Positions 49,850 to 61,425 of a stretch of DNA of 64,000 nt are shown piece after piece; the stretch's first letter is position 1, and every line of letters starts with the position of its first letter. The notes under the pieces are model-generated. The model did not search any database and had not been told where the DNA came from. It worked only from the letters and a program-made list of their open reading frames with translations. A program made the position numbers and the translations under genes. The DNA lies in assembly GCF_964340395.1 (NCBI RefSeq), contig NC_135563.1, positions 12,716,651-12,780,650 of the forward strand, written 5' to 3'. Origin of the DNA: Glandiceps talaboti (taxonomy: Eukaryota; Hemichordata; Enteropneusta; Spengelidae).

Positions 49850-51604
49850 TATACCAATGGAGATTTCTCAGGGTTCGAGAGAATGATACACATTTTAATG
49901 GGTGGTGTATTTTAATTCCCAAGCTTTTCCGATAAAAGGAGTAGATATCTCCATACAGGGAGGTTGAGTTTTAAGCTTAGCGATTTCGTCTTATTTGTCT
50001 TTGATGTTTCTCAGGTGGCCTGTGTTTGCCATTAGTATGTAATATTTGGTGGACGATTCTTCTAGTCTCTCCTTCTTCCCGTTACAAAGGAAACTAAAGT
50101 ATAGATCGATGGATGCGTGATTACCAACAAATGCTGCAAGGGTACGGTTTACAGGTCCGGTTAGTCTCTGTAAACCGGACACAAGTAATATTGTACTGCC
50201 AACGCTGAGTGCTTGTATGGCTTTCGCGTCTTCATGATAATTTGTTATCTAGACATGTTGTCGACGCGTGGATCTATCTTCCGTGTGAGCAATACTATTC
50301 ATTAAGAGCACAGGGCAACCATAGTTTAGGATAACACTAGCTATAAACTAAATGAATTCAGTAAAGAAAAATAAGCAAGCCTTATGACATGTACTGTCGG
50401 AATGCAAATTCTGAGATGGCATACATGAATTACTTAAAAGGTAAATGTCAATCAATACTTTAATAGTCATATGATATTATTTATACCTTGCATTCTTCAA
50501 ATAGTGCATAGTTACCAAAGAATAAGAATTCAAATAACTCATAATGTTAAATAATCCAGCTTTGTACTTGTAGGTAAGAACTTCTACTGAGATCAGGTTA
50601 TAAATGCTAACTAAGATAGACACAAACTAAAACTAGTAATACCATTGATATATGCTATCAATATGCATTTAATGTACTTACACTCGGTAGCGTGGCGTCT
50701 CAGATACCAAGTGTTCGCACATTGAATCCCATTTCAATAAGTGTTTATACACTCTTGATTACAGAATGATTATATCCAGTATCGCACACTTTTATAATCT
50801 ACCATACTCAATGACAATAATCTAAGTTTGTGTCTAACTCGAAATTAGTTCGCTTAGAATTTGATTTCCGTAGTTACTCTTAGAAGTATAGGAATTGCCA
50901 AAAATTGAAAGTGGTGTTCAAGAAAGTCAGAAATTGTAGTCAGTGAGTTCATTGAACTGATTGTCGTCAACAAGACAAAGTTGTTTTCACCAGGCTCATG
51001 AAGGAGAGGAAATTGTCTGTAGAAGATAACCGAAAAAAAATTTGCTGACATCATATATTTGATTTCCATGATACCTCTCAAAATTACGTGTCTAGTTAGA
51101 AGGACGTCGTGATGTACGATAGATTGTAAGCAATGTAGATGTTATGCAATCCCTCAAATCCAATTACACAAAAGTCTAACCGACCATGCAGATACAATAA
51201 CGTGATATGAAATGCCGTAGGGTGATACAATTAACAGACTAGTCATCGCTTATCAGTCTTTCCATAACCATCGAATTGACCCTGGTTTAGATAAATCTGT
51301 AAAATGTGAAATCAAATGACTAAGTTAAATGTTTTAGGTCTTTTTCTCACAGCATATTCTAGGTATTCTAGCTGTGAGATCTCATTCTTAAAGTAACAAC
51401 TTTCGATATCGCCGCTTTAATGAGAAGGTGGTGGTAACTCAGCTTGTAAACCATAGGAAGTTTCTAGTATAAATTGTGTGGATTGGTGTGTTATGATAAT
51501 TTCAGTTTTGACGTGAGGGTATCATCGACTCGTACATCAGAAATCCCAAAAGCAATCTCAAAACTAATATACATTTGAGCTAACCTAGTCAGACAAAATA
51601 GGAA
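49850..51604. other. Gene-free stretch
   Basis: Contains a weak inverted repeat GGTTTACAG/CTGTAAACC near 50147-50177. Otherwise only short unassigned frames. Confidence 0.4.
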
Positions 51605-51700
51605 CACACACACACACACACACATACACATTCACATACACATACACATACATAATATTACACACATACATACACATACACATAGACATACACATACACA
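51605..51700. repeat. (CA)n/(CATACA)n microsatellite
   Basis: CA repeats grading into imperfect hexanucleotide CATACA, with an AATATT interruption near 51655. Confidence 0.92.
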
Positions 51701-54088
51701 ATTTTCTTCAAATGTATACTGACCCTGAATACACATTTTCATTTCATATACTAAAGTTCCCTATTTTGCTATAGGGAAATGGTTTTAATAAAAGAAGTTA
51801 TGCATTCACAAATAATGTTTTAATGACTCTGCGCCTTCAACACTTTAATCGCCAAATACAGATGACACGTCACGAAGTGATTATGTTATTGAATTTTACG
51901 ATAATGTGGTTCACTTGTAATGAAGGATTTAGTTAACGTTTGAAAGACATCTTACCGGAATTTGTCATTTTATTGTGTAGGAAACAGGTTAACTCTGTAT
52001 TTTGATATTTGACATAAATCTAAAGAATTGCATTTCAAAGACATTTCTATCTATTCAAATTTGATAATGAATTCCCTTTCCTATGATCCTCTACACTTAT
52101 TAATTTCGTACTCGTAAGCATAAGCACAACCGTATGTCGTTATTTTAATCATCCCGATATCAACTTGATGGTCTTAGCCTATTTCTCTACTGCCCAGGCC
52201 ATGAACATATTGTTTGTAAATTGTCAAAGTTCACTAACAGGAAGGATATACCCGCCCCCGTACCTGCCACATTATAGTGTTTATGTCTACGACACTCAAT
52301 GTCCAATATTACTTTCTAACAGGAAAGTAAATCATTTGGTATTTGGGAAATAGTATCAATGCATGGCTAGTTGTGATTTAATTGTGCAACCATGAATATA
52401 TTATTTCTGTTGTCTCCCATTATGCACAGGCACATAGAAAGATACCCTATAAATGTAAAAGATCAACTTGATGTTTCTCTAAAATTGGCAAGTAACTGTA
52501 TGTGAAGTCAAATCAAATGACTCTCCAGACCCGACCCACAGTTTATGTAAATGTAGACAGTTACCCTTTTTTTCTTCGGACAATAACCATCATAATTGGG
52601 TCAATTAATGCAGTGTTGTCACAATGTACTCTCAACTGCATGCAGCCAAATACTTTTCGACGTAGTATATTGATTCGTAACGTTTCAGCAAAATGTGCCC
52701 TTCAAATTAATTTACTGAACGTCTCCTTCTAAAGTAATGGTACTACTTATTTGTTATTCTTTAATGTTTTTAAGCACCTAAGATATAAATGGTTGCTAAC
52801 AATACATTAATATATTCAACTGATATTATTTTTGCAGTTTGAAGAATATATAAAAAATGTAGGTTAATACATATTTCAATATGAATTAGATGTAGACATA
52901 TAGTATGAAAGTGATTTGCTTTGACATCACAATGAGTATATATATGTTCAACACACACCTCATGTTGTCTTGAACAATGACTCCTTATACACTAGTAAAT
53001 TATGTATTACTAGTAACTTGGCTAAATATTATTGTCTTTTCTGAAGACTAAAACATATTTTCTAGTGGTAAATGAACGGCTTTTGGAAAAATAGTGCTTT
53101 TGCAATTAAACTTTTTCTCTCTATGTGAAAGAAAAATTAATAAACGATGACAAACGTATCTGCGACATACATAGGACTGAACTACAATCACGTTGCAAGG
53201 TCACTATACACCATAAGATTAGGTATTAGGTGGATTACTGGTGTATACTTAGATGATTTACCGCTGCCGAGTGCACAATGGCAGCGATGGTCAGATAAAG
53301 TTTAACGTTTTGTACGTTTTTAGGACGTGTCACACTAGCTTTATCCAAAAATGGAAATATTTCTGTCAGTTCGAACCTTAGCAAAACTAATTTTATTTGC
53401 CGTTGCTATCGCGATATGCCAAAATCAAAATAACTAAGGGAAGGAATAAGTAACATTTTGCTATGATTGATTCCAGTGGACAGAATTACCATGCCTTTAG
53501 GACTTAAGATCAGCAATATAGGGGTGTATAACTCGTTTTCATTTCCATCGGGTCAGTAGACTTGCATCAAGATTATACATAATCATTGTAAATGGTATAG
53601 CGTAAGTAAAGTCGACTCTAACCTTTTCAGATCATTCAGTCGAATAAACCAGTCAAACTGATTTATTAAATGTTAATGCAAGAATACAGTACCATGTAAT
53701 TGTATATTGCATTCTTATTACTTTCTACATAACACACTGTAGGTAAACGACCGTAACAGTTGTCCTCGTCATTTCCATAATCCTTGTATTTTGGTGCATG
53801 AAATCGTGCTGTCGGCAAAATAAAGCTTTAAAATGTTGCTCATGCCTGTCAAAATGAAGCCTGTACTTTGTCGATATCTCCCGCCTACTGCAGAGTGTAA
53901 ACGAGGTTTTGTTTTTAAAAATTAAAGTAAAGACATGTATCAGGATACATTCTCTCCTAACAGGTTTTTAGTAACAGCAATAAATTTATGCAAATTATTA
54001 TTTTGACATCAATTTAATGATGTCATATTGAGTATTTTGCTGAGACTAGCTGTAAGTTATTTACTGCAGACTCTCCATTAACCCTCTG
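51701..54088. other. Gene-free AT-rich stretch
   Basis: Short unassigned frames only. Confidence 0.4.
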
Positions 54089-54128
54089 TTGTTATTATTA
54101 TTAATTATTGTTATTATTATTATTATTA

Positions 54129-54166
<38 letters not shown>
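54089..54166. repeat. (TTA)n microsatellite
   Basis: About 25 TTA units with TTG and one phase-shifting interruption. Confidence 0.95.
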
Positions 54167-54169
<3 letters not shown>

Positions 54170-55582
54170 TACTTTGATATTTAATAGTCAGCACACTCTT
54201 GGTGTATATCACTTAAATTAGGAATTGTGTGTATATATGAGAGCTTCGCTGTCGTATTCCTCTCATGCGATTAAATTCCCAAGACTAGGTTTTGTTTAAT
54301 CATTATATAACCCTTGCAGGTGTTAAAAAGAAAATTGTGTGATTTGAAAGTAATTCGGTCAGTTGTGGACAATTTAAACTGGCTTTGAATGTGCCGTTTT
54401 TTTTAATTTTCAATAAAGGATCCCGATACCTCCTGTGTGCAAGTGTATGCGTAAGAGAATTTATATCTATTTGATAGTATGATAAGGAGATATTACTTTT
54501 CGGTATTTCAATGCCAGTTTTAATTGTTCTACTGCTGATAAAGCGATGTCCATATCACAATATCACAATCATTTCTATTTAACACCTGTACACAACTGTT
54601 ATCATATGAAAGAATTTAATGCTCCGAAACATGCATAGTTGTTTTCAAACATCAGCGTAAGTAGGAAATGACGGTGCTATAGTGCCTACCAGTATCAGGA
54701 GAAATCAACATTGAACACCAAGTGGAATGTCACATGGCTTAAACTTTAGTATTGGCAGCTGTAAACCTGAGATATTTAGGTATTTTCAAATTAGCTGTCC
54801 AAACCAAATGTGTTTACAACCATACTTGTGACCCTTTCAGCCCAATGACCTGTTACCAATGATCATTGGTGAATACCATAATTATATAATAGTGGACAGT
54901 ACACCGCTCCTTTACCAGCTACTAAATCAGAGACTTGTCTGTAATTAGAATGAATTAATCTTTAGACATGTTGTTTTCATGATTTATAGTTCCAACTGTT
55001 TGAAAATAGAAACAGAGATATCATCTTTTGTTACGAACTTGCAGTTAGCTGTTTCCACAGTTCTAGTATCAATCCCAGAGCTGTACAGTCATCTGGAAAA
55101 TCCAATCCGTTAATATTCAATCTTGCAAAGCAGCTGAGGTGATGAGAAATTGTCATCAAGGCTGTGGAAAGTGCAGTAAAAACTTTAGAATTGTTATCTA
55201 TTAACTACATATCCATATATCATTTCGAGTTGAAAGGTCAAGTAGGTTAGTATTCAGTAGTTTTAATATTTATAGGTTCGCCAACATTACGATGGTAACC
55301 GGCAATTTGTCTAGTATTTGCATATCTAAAACCATGACAGTTCATCCTCTTGCAATTTAGCTTAAATGTATTACACCTAGCCGACACCTACATTCACTCA
55401 TTATTTCGAGGATAGGACACAAGCACACAAACTCAAATATTTCTCGAAAAGGTGTAAGAAAAACTTATAGCTCAATCAAGGTTAAATAAAGTCAACGATT
55501 GAATAATTAAATAATATTATATAGAAATAACAATTTTAATAATAATAATTTTAATAACTTTTTTATTTTGCATATAATTCAT
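54167..55582. other. Gene-free stretch
   Basis: No array, coding relic or frame above 60 codons seen. Confidence 0.4.
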
Positions 55583-56050
55583 CCTACCTGGGGTAGTTTG
55601 TTATGCTAAGGGTCATTTTATGAACATCAATGGCCATGGTAACCAAAATCACCATAGTATGCAGATTATTTTTCTAAAATTTGATATAAAATATGACAAA
55701 AATAAAATCTCGTAATAAAATGTTTGTGTTTGGCATGTATGAGTCATTGCTATCTGCTAAATAGGATAGCTATTTCCATGGAAACGTAAAGTAGGCTTAA
55801 AAATGTTGTTTAGTTGACATACAATATACATATGCAACTGACAAATAATGATCATCAGGTTTATTTTCATACTGCCTACCCTACCAGGAAAGAGTTTGTT
55901 ATGCTGAGTTGTAAAAAAAATGTCACTTTATGAACATCTGTTGCCGGTATCCAAAATCACCATGTTTTTGCAAAATGGATATATAATGTGAAAAAATGTA
56001 AAAAACATTTCATAACCTTTGACAAATATAACTCAGTGCCATCTGAAGAT
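55583..56050. repeat. Diverged tandem duplication, period about 300-310 bp
   Basis: Ordered matches: AGTTTGTTATGCT (55595 and 55893), TTTATGAACATC (offset about 310), CCAAAATCACCAT (55642 and 55951), and a later GCYATCTG. The alignable part is roughly 170 bp per copy. A weaker third resemblance lies near 56330-56370. Confidence 0.65.
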
Positions 56051-56102
56051 TCCTCAATAATTTTGATAATGATCATAAAGTCTTGTACCATGACAAGGGT
56101 TC

Positions 56103-56122
56103 TTATTACTTGCAAGTAATAA
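56103..56122. repeat. Perfect 20-bp palindrome
   Basis: TTATTACTTGCAAGTAATAA has no mismatch and no loop. It could bind a dimeric factor or be chance. Confidence 0.7.
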
Positions 56123-56573
56123 TTTGCCTGTTGAGGTCTACATGCTTTGTCAAACTCTCCATTTGCTGTCTCTACTGCTAAGTAATTTTGAAACTAGTTC
56201 GATTTCTCACAGATTGCTGACATTCTAGGTACATGTGTATTTGAATTTACTAACAAGTATCATATATATATGCTGTTGATTTTTGAGTTTGAGTACAGAT
56301 AATTTAACAAGAATATCATCAAACTAATGTGTTTGTCATGGTTACAAAGAAATATACTTTATGAATTGATATCAACTTTGAAGTCATGATCATTTTGCAT
56401 GTTGATTGTTGAAATAACGTGTGTGCATATGGGATTCATATCAGGCCACGTGTTGATTTACAGGAGGAGGACCAATGGAGAAATCATTTTGAGCAAACAA
56501 GTTTGACCCCCACCCCTACCCTTCATGGGCACAAAAATGTTCATGTCCCCTCAAAAATTGAACAGAGTAGTTT

Positions 56574-56610
56574 TTCACACACACACCCCCCCCCCCCCCA
56601 CACACACACA
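56574..56610. repeat. (CA)n-C13-(CA)n microsatellite
   Basis: CA repeats on both sides of a C homopolymer. Confidence 0.9.
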
Positions 56611-58960
56611 ATGTGCACACAATTGCAAGCTAAGGCTATATATAGTTTCTATAGTTGCAATAGAGTATGGTAATGTCCTCCCACGTTGTCATGTACAACC
56701 ATAAACTTACGGTACAATATATATTAAAGTAACAGTGACAATTGTTGACATTGTTTTTCAGATAATGACATTTAGAGGCATGAAATATTAACTTATATGC
56801 ATATGGTTAAGCCATAGAATACTTAAATGTGGTCTTCAAGTTCAACACCTAAATTTACTTTCAGTGCATATTTTCTATGATTGTTATCAACACTTTAAGC
56901 ATAGGTACATGCACATACATATACACAGGGAGATATTAAGGTAGACACACACATTATCTTGGCTATCATCTGCCTTGTGATTAAAGATATGGTCTAGTAT
57001 AGTGTTGAAGTGAAGTCACAAAATATTTTGCAAGCGTATTATATGTCCCTGTCTCTCCATAATTACACATACTAAAACATTCATAGTCAATTCTGACTAT
57101 GGCCTTATAATCTTAGTGTTGCTCACTACCAAGTAGAAGTATACTACACAAACACCCATGTAAGTATTAGTAGTAACATTGTGTTGATACATGCTTTGAA
57201 GCATATCTAAAAACAAAAACCAGCGGACTAAATACATGAATGTAAATTTAAATTCTGCTAAATGTTCTGAAAATACAAAATAAATTCGCCCCATCAAAAC
57301 AAACAAATTAATATTGATATAATTTCGAGCCCCAGTCACAAAATAGCTAACCTTTCAAAATTATGCTGCACTAACTCCTGATTAAAAAACAAGACTATTA
57401 TTTTAATACATACGGCTTATACATGTTATAGATGAAACAAAAACAAGCTTTGATAAAGTTATAACCTAAATTCGGGTTGTTGTTTTTTTTATCAGAAACG
57501 CATCTTGCCGACACCCCTCCCAATGGGTGTATCTCGAGTGTATGCAAGTGTAAATCTTGTCCCTTTGCATATAATTTTCGACATCTGTTCCGAAGTAAGG
57601 TCGAATTACAGAGTACTAGTAACATAATACGTAACATTATATTACTTTTTGGTTTAAAATGTCAGCTAGTTAAATGCGAGAAAGTTGCCAAAATCTTCCG
57701 CTAGTAAGAACTTGATCAGAGGATCCTAAGGGCGAACCGTAACAGTTACCCAGGAAGTAGAAGATTTCGTCTTTAGAAATGGATTTTATATTTAATTGGG
57801 CTAAAAGGTTTACAAAAACAATGCCAATCTAACATATAATGGATGGACGTACGTATGGGAAATGTTTGGGTCATATGCAGGTACGTTCAGTACGGACACA
57901 AACTGCAAACAGTTTGTAAACATTCAATGTAGCACCACTATGTTAATAGATAATTATGATAAAGTTGTTATAAGCTGTCTGTCTGCATGTCTGTATATAT
58001 GTATATACGTAACTATCCAAGTGTATGTAAGACTGGCAAGATTTGTTTCCCGAAGTGCTGCTACTCAATAAAACATACTGAGCAAGTGTTACAGACACCA
58101 CACGGTGAAAATGCCATTTGCTTGATCTAAAAATGAGTCATCATGTAAATCAATAACTAGTTTTCACCGGACAACAAAATTTCAAAATGTGCTTTTATCT
58201 ACCTACATTTTTTGTAAACGAAATTATACATAAATAATATCGATATTTTGCAAAGAGTGAACACGTGTGGGAAAGTATTTTTTTCAATTTAAAAAAAATC
58301 TCTGGAAGATAGACCTATAGAAATTCTTAGACCATTTATGAACTAACAGCGTGTTTTATATAACTTGTAAATCCTTCGAAAATCAACGACGGCTTAGAAA
58401 GAACGTTATTAATAGTATTTGACAAAGTTTCTTGCCACTAAAAATGAATGTTACATAGAACTTAAACTTGTTATGTTACATTGTTAAGTGCAGAACAATG
58501 TTGTTTGTCTCTGACGGCACCTGCACTCGTTTTGTAGATTCGCTGATAATGTATTGTTTATTCAGAGTTCTCCCTAGTGTCATTTACAAACTGAAGGTCA
58601 ACGATAAACCACAATTATACTGGCATCTGACCGGAGAGATCTCAAACCCCGAGGCTGTCAATCAAATTACCGAGTATCGAAGACAGCTGCGTCGAAAAGA
58701 AAAATATTTCCCGAGTGTTTTTTGAGCCATATTTCTTATAGCTGATCGGTTTCAGGTTGTGTATAAAATAATCATGCGGCAATGGTAGGTTTTGAATTTT
58801 ATCAGTCACAGTTTATTTAGATCTATAGTCGGCTATTCAAACTAGTAAAGATAAACTTGGCAAAACAAACCAAACCGTCACGACTGCTGACATAATCATA
58901 GAGCCTCTAGATCTATAATGTTGTTGTTGTGTTGTGTCGTTGTTTTTTTGGTGTTTTTGG
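56611..58960. other. No confident gene; two unassigned open frames
   Basis: 57477-57704 (+) has a Cys-cluster (VCKCKSCPF) with a faint likeness to the Cys-rich linker of Penelope-like retroelements. 58468-58725 (+) ends in a charged, non-repetitive stretch (EISNPEAVNQITEYRRQLRR). Neither can be assigned, and both may be chance frames. Confidence 0.25.
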
Positions 58961-59038
58961 TGTTTTTCTTGTGGTGGTGGTGGTGGTGGTTGTGTTTGGT
59001 TGTTGTTTTGCTGGGTTTTTTTTTTGTGGGGGGGGGGT
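58918..59038. repeat. GT-rich low-complexity tract with (TGG)n and G runs
   Basis: Long G/T-only strand containing about seven TGG units and a G9-10 run. The frame across it is Val/Leu/Trp low complexity. Confidence 0.85.
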
Positions 59039-60908
59039 TACTTGGTTACCTAATGTTTACTAGTGTTGCGCGTGAATGGGTTGTAATGTTTGAACACAAG
59101 GTGATGGAAGTATATACTCTTCATTTAACCGCAAATAAATCCAAAACAGGAAGGGGAAACCAAGTAAAACTAAAAGGTAATGATATTCAGAAGTATATGT
59201 AGTTACTTTCAAAACAAATTCATCACCGTCAAATTAAATGGTTGGCTTTGAACATCCATTTGCGTGCCTTACAAACTTGGCTCTAACTTTAGCATTTAAT
59301 ACAAAGTAAATGATCATGCTGAATAAACTATACATGTATAAACTGATGTAGGTTTGGTGTTTCACTCATGTGACATATCATTTACAGCTAAGATGACGTA
59401 GGTTGGTGTTTCACTTTGAATACTACATGTATCTCACTTAGACAAGCACTAATCGGTTTTGAGGAGTGTTTAGGTAAATTATATCATTGTCACAAGTATC
59501 ACAGGCTACATCATTCTAAACCAAAGCCAGGTTTTTCTCTTTATTGCATGCATGTTATTTTGATACAGAATTCATGTTGTCTATTGTTATAATGTTTTCT
59601 AATTCAATTACAGGCATGAGTTGTCCATAAAAGCCACTTCATTCATACAGAATAAGTGTTTATTAACAATTATAGTACCCGGACATAGCCAGACGATAAT
59701 ACGTGTAGTATATTAAACACGCCACATTCTTAGGCAGAATGCAGAATCATCCATTTTTATAGAAAAGTAACGCAGGGCTTCTGTTTTTCTGCAGAGGACA
59801 AAGTGAAAATGGAAAGCTCCCGTCGTATTTATGTCATCATAGAAACTAGTCTATATCATGAGACATGACATAAGCGAATTACTGAAGAGTGTAGATAATA
59901 ATATAATTATGTCTTATTGTCTGGCCATGAGGGCAATAATAATTATGTATATTCAAACATTATGACTATGCATGCCGTCTATTGTCTGGTGTGTCTTCGT
60001 CACCTACAACTCTCATTTTACGTGTGTTAGTTTAGAAGACTACTCTTACTTTTATAAATGAATGTATAATTTATCTATTACCTGTAAAAAGCCTGGAAAC
60101 TTGTTCAACACTCTTGAGAATACGTCTTTTGAAGAATGCCGCGTGACCATACGTCAACGTAGGGAAATCTAGTCCGGCAACTCTACCACGTAACACGTGA
60201 GATTTATAACACCAACAACAACAACCCACCTACTCCCTCTAATCATTACGGGATGTGTGACACATTCTATCCTAGCGATGTATTTCACAAAAGGCCGAGA
60301 GTTGTGCCAGTATTATATATACATTAGGAAACGTTAATATCTTAGTAAATCTCGAGACAAGGTGGATACCTGACATTAGGTGGTCAAGTGATATACAATG
60401 TAAGAGAAAAAACTAGAATATTGTCTATCCTTTATCTTTGCAGGTTCAAATCCTTTACCGTAGATTACTTATATGAGATGATTTGCAGTCGTAATGGTCC
60501 ATCTTACATTAGACTATTAAAAGACCGACCTCTAGTATGAACTTCAGCTCGACTTAAACTTGTCAAATCTTAGGTAGAAGTCATTAGAATTAATGAAATA
60601 CTTCAGATCCTATACATGCCATTCCTTGATGATATACGTAAAGTCGGGTTGCTAGCTTGAAGTTGTCATCCATTTTCCTCAACAGATTAAAGTTGTCATC
60701 TAATGTAGAACTGACCTTGCTTGTAAGTCAAGCCCTTGAAATGCTTTAAAAAATAGCTTATGTAAAATCCAATGTATCTAGCAAAATAGGATAACCAGTA
60801 ATTGCTTTTTCGGAAACGGCTTTATCGATTACTTCTTGATATCCCCTATCGTACATCCGTACCATCTTCCTTTCGTACATTACATAGCAGATATACAAAA
60901 ATACCAAC
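59039..60908. other. Gene-free stretch
   Basis: A short diverged direct repeat (GTAGGTTTGGTGTTTCACT / GTAGGTTGGTGTTTCACT) lies at about 59346-59422. No coding signal. Confidence 0.4.
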
Positions 60909-60922
60909 GGGGGGGGGGGGGG
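60909..60922. repeat. G14 homopolymer
   Basis: Fourteen consecutive G on the plus strand. A similar G12 run lies at 31367-31378. Confidence 0.95.
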
Positions 60923-61365
60923 ATATTATAATCTGTTTCTAAACATGATTTATATTTATATCAAATTCGAGATATCAAAATATGTAACTGCAGTGTATTT
61001 ATAAATTCGATATATATCACCAAATTAATTTGATTTAACACTGACAGAAATGGAATGTAAATAGCAAGAAGGATCTTTCCGTAAAATATATATGCAAACT
61101 AAGGACAATTTCAAAATACATTTTTTCTTATCAGGAATGTATACACTGTGACATTAAAGTCACTTTACGAAATGGTAAACGCGATCTTGCGAAGGGGTTA
61201 ATTTTGCTAGAAGAATCAGAAATGCGTCACATATGGCCATATATTAAACATTGTTCAGGGTATGCAGTAACATAATTTTCACGTTCTTCCGATGTTTGAG
61301 AGAGGTTAGGACGGACGTGCTTATAATTAGAGTTTTAACGGCGACCGCCTATTCAATATCATGGT

Positions 61366-61425
61366 TCATCCATCCATCCATCCACCCATCCAACCGTCCA
61401 TCAATCAATCAATCAATCAATCAAT
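61366..61425. repeat. (ATCC)n(ATCA)n microsatellite
   Basis: CATC-type units grading into AATC units. Confidence 0.92.

Noticed and set aside
60430-60470. GGTTCAAATCC resembling a tRNA B box
   Set aside because: No A box at the right distance and no cloverleaf arms around it.
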